Origin: Basidiobolus meristosporus CBS 931.73
Taxonomy: Eukaryota; Basidiobolomycota; Basidiobolomycetes; Basidiobolales; Basidiobolaceae
Assembly (NCBI GenBank): GCA_002104905.1
Contig: MCFE01000285.1
Coordinates: forward strand, 1 to 64,000
Direction of reading: 5' to 3'
DNA length: 64,000 nucleotides
Part shown: one piece after another, positions 11,283 through 23,134 of the stretch
How positions within the stretch are numbered: the stretch's first letter is position 1
How the letters are laid out: each line of letters starts with the position of its first letter
The notes under the pieces: generated by a model
What the model saw: the letters and a program-made list of their open reading frames with translations, nothing else
What the model was told of the DNA's origin: nothing
Databases searched by the model: none
Position numbers and translations under genes: made by a program

Positions 11283-12720
11283 TTGACAACTCCCACTTAA
11301 TATGTGATATTTGTGTGTGTCCCAAGCATGATATCAATTTGAATGCCTATGATATATTGGTGAGAGAAGTCTAGGCTTTCAGACAGACCTAAGCTCAATT
11401 GATTTATTGGACTTTTGAGCAAGTTATGTTTTGTCTCCCTAAGAAAATAAACTGAGAAAAGGCCAGTAAAACACCATCATAGTATTGGCTGAATTCCAAA
11501 TTTCTCAAAACTGACAACTCTCAATATCTCTGTTCTGAGCAGATGGGAAGGGAAGCAAACAAGTTCTCCAGGAGGAGACTAGGCAAACTAGCATCCATAC
11601 CAAATTTGGTAATTAGCTGCCCATTACTTCTATCAAAAATTGCATTTGAAATTTTGAGCCCAAAACACCAGCTGAATACCAGCAAAATATCATCAGATTA
11701 CCAGCAGATTAGCAGCTAAAAATCAGATGAATTCCAAGTTTGAGATTTTGATAGGGTCTCCTCTGCAGTAGCTACTGGTTTACAGTCTTGTATTTAGTAC
11801 CTTGTAAATATATCTGGCATATACTTGGGCTGGCTTAGAGTAGTACTCTTGGCACTTCTGTTTATGGAGAGCCTTATCTCTAAGTAGGAACTGAGTTCTA
11901 CTAGATCTCACATTTGCAAATTAGGTAAATTGGATTCAGTCACTTCTAATTTCTCTCCATTATAGATGGCTTTAATAAGTTCAACCACATAGAGAGCTAA
12001 CAACACTGGGCTTTCTCTATCTGACTTACAGCTAATACTAAGATCAGCAGTACTCCTTTGAAAACTTAGAGATTCCAAATAGAAATCTATCTTACTGTTC
12101 CAGGCTCTTGGTAACTGTTGAAGACTGTTCAGATTTCTTTAGTCTTGCAGCTAAAGGAGGATTATCTTGGTCAGCAAACCCATTGGACTGGGGCATGTGC
12201 ATATACATATCAGGTTCACCACTCAAAAATGCAGTGTTCAAATCCATTCAAGAAATACAAAACTTTCATTTGGCTGCAACAGCCAACATGAGTCTGATGG
12301 ATTACACCTGGCCAATAGTGCATAGGTTTCAGTGCAGTCTAGTCTTTGAGTTTGCAAGCATCCTTTGGCCACAGGTCTTTCCTTATATTATTCCATTTCA
12401 CCATCAGCCTCATGTCCTATCTTGTAGACCTATTTGCATCAAATTAATATTAGCTCATCAGTAATCTGACTTAGTCTCAAGTTTGATTTCCCATCCAGCC
12501 CTCTTACCCATCAGCCATTGCTGAGCTCCAAAATTTGGGCTGATGGCTGTTTGGAGCCTCTTTTACAGTCTGGGCATCATCTATATAGACTAAATAGGCA
12601 AAGGGTAAGTTTGTATCCTTATTGCAATGGTAATTTGGGCTATTTCTAGTCCTGATGGTTCTTCTGCCTTATCATACAGTGGTAATCACTTCTGGAGGAT
12701 TATATCCAGATCAGCCACTA
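11283..12720 (-). pseudogene. Copia-A RNase H/RT remnant
   Basis: The minus-strand reading parallels 54940-56050 of the better Copia-A copy: the segment before RNase H, the RT region and the linker between integrase and RT can all be followed base by base, with heavy loss of frame. No LTR is attached; it begins at the broken Gypsy-1 LTR and ends near the MITE at 12819. Confidence 0.75.
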
Positions 12721-12818
12721 GAGTCCCATGATGCTGTTGTCTTGATGTCCATGGCTAGAAATTGCTTGTTGTCAATGCTTTGATGATATTGAAAGTGAGT
12801 GAGAAAGCAGGAATATTA

Positions 12819-13314
12819 GACTTGTTCCATAGCACCGTGCCAGAGTGTGTGGAGCAGTCTGCAGTCTCTAAGAGCAATTGTGCATGATAATACCACTGAC
12901 TTGGGCCACTGGCTCTATCTGGCACTATAAGTGCTTTGTAAAGGTTTTATTTTAGGGCTAAAGTTTGATTATAGTGCCAGATAGTACCAGTGGATCAAGA
13001 TAGTGCCATGCATTTTTGAGACATGTTACAAGCCACAGGAGCTAGATTCTGAGTGCTAGGGGTATTGAGTGCCAGATGCATGTCTTCAATCCTTTTGTTC
13101 ACTTACATATCCTGCACAACATTGACCTAAACAAAAGGTCAAGAATTTGATTTTTTCCAGTATAATGAGCAAAACACAGGGGCTGCTTTGCATAAAGATG
13201 AACAGCTATGTTTCACACTCTGTGGCCAAGTACAGGCTTACTTGGCCTCCCTGGCACATTATGGCATCAATTGGCACTCATGGCTTAATGTAGCACTATC
13301 CAACAGAACAATTC
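12819..13314. mobile_element. MITE-1, TA-flanked with AGTGCC repeats
   Basis: Begins GACTTGTTCCATAGCACCGT and ends AACAGAACAATTC, an imperfect inverted terminus matching the cleaner element at 36557-36765. Both are flanked by TA (12817-12818 and 13315-13316). It contains many copies of AGTGCC or its complement and a 24-bp inverted repeat (12907-12930 against 12969-12992, 22 of 24 matching, 38-nt loop). It has no coding capacity. The TA duplication and terminal repeats suggest a Tc1/mariner-type non-autonomous element; the superfamily is inference. Confidence 0.65.
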
Positions 13315-13316
13315 TA

Positions 13317-13964
13317 ATATATATGCAGGGTGTATACTTACAGGGGTTCTGTCTCAAATGTGAAATGACCTTGCTCTACTTATATCAAATATTCTGTAAT
13401 CCTTGGGTTGCTATGGTTTGATTTATATTGCAAAGAGAATATTTCTGCTGTTTGGATTGTGACAAATATTAGTAATTCAGGACAGTTTTACCATTGCCTC
13501 CTAGATTTTTTCTCACAGATAGTACTACTGAAATACATAGTAGTTGTAGTGCATCAACATTTGAAAACTTGGCTGGTTAGCTGCATGAGAAAATCAAGTA
13601 CACTAACTGATTCTCCCTAAACCAAACATAACTAATCCCAGTTATGATTTATTTTATCCTACCTTGAGATCTACTTTTAGCTGTCATACCTGCTCAGTTT
13701 CATGTGGTCATTATATCCTCAACTGCTCTCCTAAGGCTTTCTAACTGATTAGTCATCTGAGATATATTCAATCACTTAGCAGCTGCCAAGACATCAGCTG
13801 ATTGATGATGCAATTTTCATATTTCTTATGCACCTATCAACATCCAAACTGATCTCAATTAGTCCAGTCTCTTGGTGCATACTAATTGAACTTGATCAGA
13901 AAAGTATAAATAGAGCTTACTGAGCCATTTGGTTAATTGTGTTTTCAACAAAATGAAGATTTTG
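13317..13964. other. No recognised gene or repeat
   Basis: AT-rich sequence with scattered short ORFs and no motif that I recognise. A GTATAAATAG TATA-like string near 13905 and its position just before repeat C could mark an old LTR promoter, but nothing else supports this. Confidence 0.4.
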
Positions 13965-14243
13965 TCTCAGCAAAAATCATAATTTGACAATTTTGTTCTA
14001 CTTTCTACCCAATCCTAGCATGTCTAGCATTCCCAAGAACACCAAGCCTAGCCTGCATAGACAACCAACTCTATTGCCTGCATAGCCAAGCCTAGCTATA
14101 TACAGGACCAATATTAGACTAGAATCTCTCTGCTAATATATTACCTCTCTCTGACAAATCTAAGATTCTGCACTCAGTTGTCCCTTAGGTTTAGTTAAAC
14201 TATTCATGAGCTTTATTACACTTTTCTCTTGGATACAACAGTG
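13965..14243 (+). repeat. Repeat C, LTR-like, about 280 bp
   Basis: Aligns over its full length with the inverse of 53768-54035. Both contain the near-duplicate units CCTGCATAGACAACC and CCTGCATAGCCAAGCC and end TCTCT(T/G)(G/A)GATACAAC-like. Neither copy shows a clear target duplication. It could be an LTR of a family whose body is missing, or a short non-autonomous element. Confidence 0.6.
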
Positions 14244-14261
14244 ATGATTCATTTTGCATAC

Positions 14262-15150
14262 CTAAACTACTTCCTTGTTTACTGTTATCTTAGCTACTTG
14301 TGCACCTGTATTCAGTGCTTTGCATCCTGGTGAGGGTAGTTCTGTAGCTTGGCTACACTGAATTGCACCAGATGATGTTACAAAGCCAGCCTGGAGTACT
14401 GTGCACTGCCACCTTCTTTTACTTGCCAAAGGCTCCTGAGGCTGAGGTACCTCCATTGGGCTCTCATCAGTCAGTTGACAAGCAGCAACTTGCAGATTGT
14501 TAGAAGTAAAAGCAAATGCTGGTTCAGTATGATGCATTGGCATGGCCCTTGCCTGAGTTCAATATGACACTTCACATGAATGCAATGTTGCCTGCTCTAA
14601 TAGATTTGTGTCTGATTGAGCAGCTTGGTAGGTTCTTCAAGTATTGCTCTGAACTGCATACATTGGCTTGAGACACAGTACTCTTATGGAGGAGATTGAT
14701 GTAGGTTGGATTGACACTCACTAGTGTGTTAGTATTGCAATGAATGGTAAGGATTCCAATGAACATGCAGGTGCAACCTTGATGCAGTTGTTTGCAGTCT
14801 GTATTCTTCCTCTTGAAGCTCACCTTCTGATTCCTTAAGGCATTCACCTACCTTTATTCTGATACTTTGGAGATGTTTCCTTGACAAGTGCTGTGTATAT
14901 TGCTCTTAGAATCTACCTAACTCTGCTGATAAACCATACAGTACATTGGTAGTTTGAGGTAATAACTTGCTCAAAATCTCCTTAGTTTGCAAAGTTTAGG
15001 CAAAAGCAGATGTGTATGTTCCATACTGAGCAAGTTGCATGTGGAATTGTTTGCATGCAGCCTCCACATCAAAGCCCCTCTCTCTTTGCTCATTATATAC
15101 TACAATACTTGTCTTGTTATATATCTTCTAATGTACATCTGCTGACATCT
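14262..15150 (-). pseudogene. Unrecognised broken protein-coding remnant
   Basis: Reading on the minus strand from 15150 gives a protein-like sequence broken by a few stops: MSADVH, then YNEQRERGFDVEAACKQF and HMQLAQYGTYTSAFA, a Leu-rich amphipathic stretch near 14950, and two longer open stretches at 14847-14572 and 14543-14262. Composition (charged, Gln-rich, likely helical) is gag-like, and it lies next to repeat C. I do not recognise the family and assign no function. Confidence 0.4.
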
Positions 15151-15165
15151 TGCTGAAGAACCTTT

Positions 15166-18050
15166 TAAAGTATTGAAGTGATAGATTTGAATTGAATTGG
15201 AGAATTAGAAGATATACACAATATACACTGGGTGATTTATTGAGTTGCAACACAGTATTTATACTTATTCAAAACTACATGTACGTAATTACTTGTTCAT
15301 CACTAGGGGAGTCTCAGGAGTAAATGTGCCAAGTTTCTGCTCATTTGGACAAGTTGCAGATTTTCATAAGATTCTATACTTCAATAACTTCTAATAATTA
15401 ACCAATATCTTACAAACTAGTTTCTAAGTTAATATTCCAAAACATGTCACTTAACTAAGTGCTAGATTATACTATATTGAGAATTAGGTGGACTCCTAAT
15501 TATTTCAACACTTCCACTTACAGAATATTCATATACTTATGAACTTGCTGTGGTGATGTGTATCTTTTGGTTTAAACTAAGCCTGCAAATAACCATCTAA
15601 CCTATTGGACTAATATATTCTATAGTATATGTTAGGGATTGGATGTTATCAGTAATAATTAAGTATAAGCCTATAGTGTTAATTACATACCTCAGATCAA
15701 ATTACTTTGAGTCTGAATTCTGATTTCATCACAAAATATTTATGGATGAGTATCATCCACTTGTTTAGAGTAAAACTGCTCAGATACTGATTATATCTGG
15801 TCATACTGCCTACCATTAGGTAGCTGTGCTGTCAGGCTTTCTTCTGCCTTTTATTTCAGCATAACTGGTCTATAACTGGCAAAGTTATGATGGAGTTTTA
15901 TTCCAATAGATCTGGATAATCCACAGTTCTGGAATATAGTCAAATTCACCTTAACTATTCTCCATATATCAAATAACTGGATCTGGATATTAGCTTTCCT
16001 GGTATATTCTGTATATTATCTGCTTGAACCAATAACTGGTCATCATTGTGCTAGCCTTTATTGTCACAGGTTGAACCAATATTTCCTCTTCCTGACTTGT
16101 GCTTTAAATGATAGTTGGACTAGGTTTCTTCATCCCTGATCTGGGATATTGTACTCCCACTGAAGGTACCTCTTCTTGTGCATGCTGCCTTCTTGAATTG
16201 ACTTAGATAGATCATATATATTCTTCTGATACAGGCATAACTTTCTTGGACTGAAATTTCTGTTATGTAGTCATATCTTTCATTTGCATCTTGATAGGCT
16301 TTATTAGGTATCACAGAGTACCACAGCCTAACTAGTAGCTGTTTGTAGGAGCTTCATACTAAGCAGGATTGATATACTCTCATATATACCATTACACTCA
16401 AACTGTTGTGGTGGAGTATAAGTCCATGGGAGAGATATATCCAACACTTCTCAAGTGTTTTGTGTGTGGGGTGTTCACTGGGTGCAATAACCTCTGGCAA
16501 AAGCTTGCTAGGAATACTTGGGTTCTGTTGCTAATCTAATGTGATGGGGAATAAAGCCACAAGCTTGTCAAAGGAAAACTATTCAGCTACAATCCCCAAC
16601 TTAGTTGGTGTCTTAGCAAAAGTATGTGCTGGGCTCAGCTTCCTCTGAGATGACAATGTACTAGAGCTCCCAAAGTCAAAACAACTGTAAACTCCACCAA
16701 CAGGGACTTGATAAGAATGCAGCTATGGCCAATAGCTACAAAGACAGAAGAGTATCTTTGCCTGTACAAGAACAAACTTGGGAAAGAATCAAATATAAAA
16801 AATGATAGCTACTCTGAGTATTCCTGTTGATTAGTGCCTCCAAGGTCAGTTGGCTGTTAGCATGGTTTCCTGGGAGTGTCCTGTGGTCTGGGGTTGGAAG
16901 TTCAGGCAGAAGCAGGTAGCAATGATCACACTAATCAACAAGTTGGTATATTGATAAGAGGGATAAAGATTTATTGTTGAGGGATTGCCTCCCTTATATA
17001 CTTTTCTCACTGGCTAAGTGATTACTAATCATGGTATTCCAGAAGGTTCTGGAAATCAATAGAAATCTTAATGATATCAGAATGAGCTAAGAGTATTCTA
17101 AGTAGGTGCTGGAAGGTATTAGGGGGAAAAGCACATCCAACCAATCAGAAATTAGTACTCTGAAACCTGTGTAACATAAGGATACCATATATGGTATAGA
17201 AATGGTATCATGTGTCACAGGTGCTGGCGAAGGTACTTGCCTAATATAGAAGCACTACAGCTAGTAGTCTTACATAGAGTGAGGGATAACTTATGCAATA
17301 GGTAAGCAAGTGTGATAATCAGCCAGCTTATGGGATAGTACAGATCAAGTAAGACAAAAGGGATAAAACTAAAATAAGTGTAGTAGAGAAATAGGGAAGT
17401 AGAAAATATAGGAATGTGCACATCTGTCAGTGGGTGTCACTGTGACCCCACTACACTGTTGGATAGTGCCACATTGACTTCCTTAAAAAGTCATTTTCAC
17501 AGCATCTTGATAGCAAGTATCACTTACTGCAGTGCAGCCTGTAGCTTGGAGCTGCAAGTAAATTGATCTGATCATAATAGCAAGATTAATATTGGATCAA
17601 TCTTCACATATTTGAGTGGCAATGACTAAGTGCCTAGTGATATAAGTACTAGTAAAGGTCTACTAGCGCACTCCTCAATTGTATCTCATATATTCTCCTC
17701 AGCATATATAGAGATTATATACATATACTATGGTCAGGATCTCCAGTAGCACTTTTCTTGATGACAGTAGAAATTCCATGTTCATATATTTATAGATACA
17801 TCTCCTCTCACTGTGTCTGATACACAATGTAGACATGAAGCTTGTCAAATAATTGCCTCACAGAGCATCATGATCATTGGTATTGCAAATAGTACAACTG
17901 TTATACAATATGTACTACTGCAAAGTTGGCAAGTCTGAGATCACTGTTCTTCCACCAAATATACCATTATTGTGTATCATTCTGATCCTCAGAACATGGG
18001 CAAGCTGATCCATGTATTGCTTGCATATTAAGCTCCAATTCAGAGTGACA
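15166..18050 (-). mobile_element. Non-coding LTR element, copy 1 (degraded, interrupted)
   Basis: Inverted and diverged copy of the element at 29894-33187. Its 3' LTR is 15166-15510, ending on the plus strand with AATTATTTCAACA and followed by a purine tract in reverse. Internal sequence matches 32838 back to about 30770: for example, 16120-16314 pairs with 32080-32250, and 17470-17600 with 31200-31330. A G2 solo LTR splits it at 16407-17455. The 5' LTR is not found; at about 18050 the sequence becomes repeat R/Gypsy-2. Long ORFs are absent, as in copy 2. Confidence 0.7.
16407..17455 (+). mobile_element. Solo LTR of family G2, long variant (1049 bp)
   Basis: Starts TGTGGTGGAGTATAAG and ends GACCCCACTACA, with 4-bp duplication CTGT at 16403-16406 and 17456-17459. 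It shares with 2479-3282 the blocks GGGTGCAATAACCTCT, a central TGATAAGAGGGA...TTATTG region and TTGCCT before the end. It is longer and older than the two 804-bp copies. It interrupts the non-coding LTR element. Confidence 0.85.
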
Positions 18051-19420
18051 CACCTCAATAACTAAACATCATGGCTTTTTGTGTGACACTTGCAAAGTTG
18101 CAATATACTTTGTATTGCTAATAACATATATATCTTGCAAATATATGCTTAGTTTCCACCTCTTAGGCCATGAAACCACCTGAATATCTGTGATAATGGA
18201 AAGTATTCTATTACTATGTATCTCAGAAACTATATGACGCTAATTTCTATGATTTGCTTTTTGCTATTGTACCATGCAAGTGAAAGATTAAGATTTCCAA
18301 CTTTGATGGATAAATGCTCCAGACCCTGACAAGTAATGCACAGAAGAATATTATGTCATGCAAAACTCTCAGTAGCCAACACATCTTTCAAATTACTGCT
18401 CATTTGAAGCAGTACTTGAGGAGTTATGATCAAATGAGTCCAATTATCATATATACTAGGTCTCTATTGCTAGAAATACTATGCTGACTTTGATTGCATG
18501 AAACTTTTGAACCAGCTAATAAAAGCACATGATATTTTACAGGTGCTGCACCTATGCCCAATCTAGGCCACCACAAAAGTTTAGCTTCAAATCACATGTA
18601 TTGCTTGCACAATTGCCCAAAAATTTTGATCCTTCAGAGTTTTCATATATTTGACTTCCCCAGCTGAAAAACAAAGGTGAGCCACTCTTTCCAGAATCTC
18701 CACACTATGATTACAAGCTTAGATGTTATAAGACTTCCTCTGCATCACCTGCACTGTTGAGTATTCTGACTTTGCCAGGTACTACATCAGCAAAGATACT
18801 GCAAAGCTCACAAGAATCCAATCTAACTACTACAAGAAAACTACAACTTTTCTGTAGGAGAAGTCCCCTCTAAGAAGCCCCTTGACTCTAAAGACACCCC
18901 TTTAGTTCAGAGACCCCTTTAGAGACCCCTTTACTCTAAAGAAGCCCCTCTACTGTAAAGACACCCCTTTGGGTCTAAAGACCTCTTTAGATACTTCTAC
19001 AACACAACCCTTTAGGTTAAAGAGGAGTTCAGATTTTCCAAAGCAGGTAGTATTTTCTCAGAAAGGAAAGTGACTTCCAGATAAGGAAAAGTTACTATAA
19101 AAGTAAGTAAGCCCAATAGTTGACATAAGGTTGGAATGCTACTGTAGAAGTGAGAATCATTGCCCATGGTACATTTTGAGCCTAAGATTAAGGATATTAG
19201 TAAAAGTATATCTTCTATTGGTATATCAAACCCCCAATAAGTTATTTCAGTTTTAGCATACCGGAAGTTGTTGTGTATTGTTGATCAGCCTCTATATTGC
19301 AAAACAAGCCCCAAACTAATCATAATAAAACAGAACATATCCACAAAGAGCTTTTCAGTATTTAACCAATGAGCTTGTTTTATTGGATAGTGCCACATTT
19401 GATGCAGTACCTGTCCAAGT
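18050..19420 (+). repeat. Repeat R / Gypsy-2 LTR segment, plus copy, with minisatellite
   Basis: 18050-18190 matches repeat R (38520-38640). 18190-18790 and the following part match 7340-8331, including a CCCCTTTAG array at about 18855-19010 and CCAATAAG near 19230. It is followed by an inverted copy at 19425-20805, so the two form a large imperfect inverted repeat. No open frame is seen. Confidence 0.6.
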
Positions 19421-19424
19421 CAGA

Positions 19425-20805
19425 ATACTCAACAGTACAAGTGATGCAGAGGAAGTCTTATAACATCTAAGCTTGTAATCATAGTGTGGAGATTCTGGAA
19501 AGAGAGGCTCACCTTTGTTTTTCAGCTGGGGAAGTCATACATATGAAAATTCTGAAGGATCAAAGCTTTTGGGCAATTGCGCATTCAATACACGTGATAC
19601 AAAGCTAAGATATTTTGGTGGCACAGATTGAACATAGGTGCAGAACCTGTAAAATATCACATGATTTTATTGGCTGGTTCAAAAGTTTTATGTGATCAAA
19701 GTCAGCATAGTATTTCTAGCAATAGAGGCCTTGTTATGAATAGACACAAGGCAGGAGAGTAGGGCTAGGTAAGGCAGGACCAGCAAAGGACTTAGGTGTG
19801 GATCAAGAAGGCAAGGCAGATTTCCAAGGCAAGGCTGTTTATTCAAGACCTGTGTTTATTGGACTGAGGAATACATAAGGGGGGATAGGACTATATATAT
19901 TTTTTGGCAATATGGATGCCAAGAGATATTGGCTAATACTGATGGGGTTCTGGGGTGAGGCACAGTAAGTCTGACAAGATAGAATATACTAAAGAACAGA
20001 CTGGAATATCACATGGAGATATGTCAGTGGTCACCAAATCATGTGACTAGGTCATGTGACAAGTAGTTACCATATATGGCATGTGACTGCATAAACTCTA
20101 ATGGGAAGCTTCCGTAGAATGTTCTGTTGTGTAACATAGACTTGGAGCTTTCAAGAAGTTGCCAGAATGTAGTAGAACTTTCTAGAAGGAACTGGGATTT
20201 CTTCATTGACTTGATTTGGCCAGATAATTGGAGACCAGGGATGTCATGCAATCATGATAGGCTTAGTATATATGATAATTGGACTCTTTTGATCATAACT
20301 TGTTAAGTACTGCTCAAATCATCTGTAACTTGAAGCATGTGTTGACTACTGAGTGTTCTGCATGACATAATATTCTTTGGTGGATTCCTTTGCAGGGTCT
20401 GGAGCATTTATCCATCAAAGTTGGAAACTCTTGATCTTTCCCTTGTGTGTTACAATAGCAAAAAGTAAAATAAAGAAATGAGTGCAATATTGGTTTTGAG
20501 ATATGTAGTAATGGAATACTTTTAATTACAACACTGCTCTTGAAAATACAGATGTTGTGGTGTTGGTAATTCTTCTTAGCTATTGTGAGATTCAGCCTTT
20601 ACTAGGCTGATGGCAATAGTTGGTGATATTCAGAAGTATTAATGGCAAAAGTGGTAGCAGCAAAGCTTATGTTTTCAAGACATATATATTACCAGAAATA
20701 CAAGGTATATGGCAGCTTTGCAGGTATCACACTAAAAAGCCATAAAGTTGAGGTTATTGAGGTGTGTCAATTGAGGCAGGTGTGCATGCATGTAGAGGTT
20801 AGAAA
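19425..20805 (-). repeat. Repeat R / Gypsy-2 LTR segment, inverted copy, split by a Gypsy-1 LTR
   Basis: 19425-19731 is the reverse complement of about 18450-18785, and 20265-20805 continues it back to about 18050. The break is the solo LTR 19732-20259, whose removal restores the alignment. Confidence 0.65.
19732..20259 (-). mobile_element. Solo LTR of Gypsy-1
   Basis: 528 bp starting TGTTATGAATAGACAC and ending ATCATGATA, same orientation as the LTRs of the intact Gypsy-1 element. Flanks GGCCT (19727-19731) and GGCTT (20260-20264) are a 5-bp duplication with one mutation. Divergence from the intact element's LTRs is clearly visible, so it is an older insertion. Confidence 0.85.
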
Positions 20806-20949
20806 GTAGGAGGCCATAGTTATTTTTGATCCAAACTATATGTGCAAAACCCACAGTAGTAGTGACTAAGCAAATAGAGAGGGGTGATTCTACATTGGAA
20901 TATATGAACAATGCAAGGGGAAGTAGAAAAAAAAGATACCATTTTACTG
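20806..20949 (+). repeat. Repeat R fragment with a basic peptide frame
   Basis: Matches the inverse of 50090-50276 and 38340-38490. The plus-strand frame here gives VVVTKQIERGDSTLEY followed by ARGSRKKRYHF, clearly related to the minus-strand frames in the other two copies. The conserved Lys/Arg pattern suggests this strand was once coding. The product is unknown. Confidence 0.5.
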
Positions 20950-21982
20950 ACAGATGTGCCCATTCCCATATTTCTTACTTTGCTTTATCTCTACTACCCT
21001 TATTTTAGTTTAATCCTATTTGTTGTTTCCAATCAATAGTATCCTATAAGCTGGCTAACCATAGTACCTGCCTCTTTACTGTATAAATTATCCCTCACTA
21101 TATTTAAGGCTACTAGATGTAGGTATTTGAATATTAGGCAAGTACACACACCAGGACCTGTGACTCATTATCAAGCTGTGTAGCTATCTCAATCACCTTC
21201 ATTCCTCATGCGGTGTCCCTATGTTGAACAGGCCTCAGAATGCTGATCCCTAATTGGTTGGATTTGCTGTGCCTCTTAGAACCTTCTGGCTGTTACTCAA
21301 AGGATTCTGTGATCATTCTGATGTCATTAAGGTCTCTCTTGATCTCCCAAACCTTCTGAAACAACATGAATAGTAATCCCTAAGCCAGTGAGAAAAGTAT
21401 TAAAAGGAGTCAATCCCTCAGCAATAAATCATCATCCCATTTATCAAGATGCTACCTTGTTGATTAGTGTAATCACTGCTACCTGCTGCTACCTGAACTT
21501 CCAACCCCAGACCACATGACACTTGCAGGCAACTATGCTAAAAGCTAACTGACCTTGGAGACAGTATTTGTGAAGGAAACTCAGAGTAGATATCTTTTAT
21601 TATATTGATTCTTTCTCAAGTTTGGTCTTGTACAGGCAAAGGTACTTTTCTCACTTTATAACTATTGACCACAGCTTCATTCTTATCAAGTCCCTGCTGG
21701 TGAAGTTTATAGTTGCTTTGACTATGGATGTTATTGTCATCTCAAGGGATGTTCAGCATTGCACATACTTTCATTACAATGCCAACTTAGTTGGGGATTG
21801 TAGCTTAATTGTTTTCCCTTTACAAGTTTGTGGCTTTATTCTCCCTCACATAAGAATGGAGACAGAACTTAAGTAATCCTAGAAAGTTTTTGCCAGAGGT
21901 TATTGCCCCAGTGAGCACATCACACACAAAACACTTGAGTGGTGTTAACCATATATCTCTCTTGGACTTATACACCATGACA
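20950..21982 (-). repeat. G2 LTR, inverted, left end truncated
   Basis: Reverse complement aligns with 16407-17455: the left part CTGACAGATGTGCCCATTCC mirrors the end of that LTR, and the right part ends CTTATACACCATGACA, mirroring its start. The final bases that would form the inverted terminus at the left are missing, and no duplication is visible. Confidence 0.7.
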
Positions 21983-22787
21983 CTACTTTAATGCCAGCAG
22001 AGGTTTGCAATAAGGCTGTCTGTACTCTGTCAAGTGTCTGGCTCTATAAGACAATTGGATGTTTTGGCAAGCTAGGTCTGCTTGAATAAATGAAGAGTAC
22101 ACCAAGACTGTTGGAATGCCATATAATACTTGTCAAAAGACTGACTAAGCAATGTCAAGTTTTCTACTATATTTGGCAATATAATCAACACAGTGCCATC
22201 ACAATCCTGTCATAAGATTGTGTAGAGGGTCAGTATTTCCAAGCTGCCAGCATTATGATGGATGTATTGCTGACTGCTGATGACTGATCCAGATGTGATC
22301 CACCTGCAGGATCAAATTACTATTTATGAGAGGTAGAAATGACTTTGAAGGGCCACTTCAATATATGCATGTCCTGTTCAGCTAGTCCTTGCACTTGCAT
22401 AGTCACATATGCATATGAATTTTGACAGAAGCCTGTGAGGGGCACCATTGGTTGTGGATACTATGCAATAAATTGCCAATTCTTTCAGACTTCCCTGGTA
22501 TCTCAAACGGTTGATATAGACTGAAATGCCCCACATTCAGCTTGGCCATTAGTATAGAGATATTTGTGATAAGCAAATGCATTGCTCTCAGTGGGAAGCT
22601 TTTGCTCCAGTAGATACCCACTATTTTAAGTTTTTAGTGTCCATTTAATCCCATATTCTGGCCAATGACTTGTAGCTTTACAGCTTTGTTACAATTGCAT
22701 GCTGACTTCTGTACACTCACCTGTGGGAAGATGATATTCTTGATATCAATGTTTGGAAAATATAAAATGTGTGAGTTATGAAGTAGT
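21983..22787 (-). pseudogene. Gypsy-3 integrase debris and repeat R core
   Basis: 22190-22328 is an inverted copy of the repeat R core (compare 37946-38080). 22450-22640 matches 36030-36130, where the minus strand reads integrase-like residues. Everything is heavily mutated; no frame is intact. Confidence 0.5.
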
Positions 22788-23134
22788 TGTTGTAAGAGTC
22801 TTGGAGATATTGGAAGTGATTGGGAGAATGTGCAGATTATGTGGTTTTTGACTTAGTGGTTCATTGAATGTAAATGTAATATTTATACTAGTACATAGTA
22901 TCAGTATAACAGATGTGTAGAATAGGTTTAGGATGGTCCCAAGAGCATGTGTGCAAAGCTTGGTGCTATTTGAGCAACTTTGAGAACTTCCATGTTCTGG
23001 GTATCTGATATTTTGGTAAAATATTAAGTAAATCCCAATAAGGAGTTTGGTCGGTTATTCTCTAAGATATGTAAGTCATATCCTAAGTTACCAAGTTAGG
23101 TAAATATACAGGTGGAATTACAGGTCTTACAACA
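22788..23134 (-). repeat. Copia-A LTR (3' LTR of a truncated minus copy)
   Basis: Starts TGTTGTAAGAGTCTTGG and ends GGTCTTACAACA on the plus strand. It is followed on the right by Copia-A RNase H in the minus orientation, so it is the 3' LTR of that copy. The usual purine tract is degraded. Confidence 0.8.
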
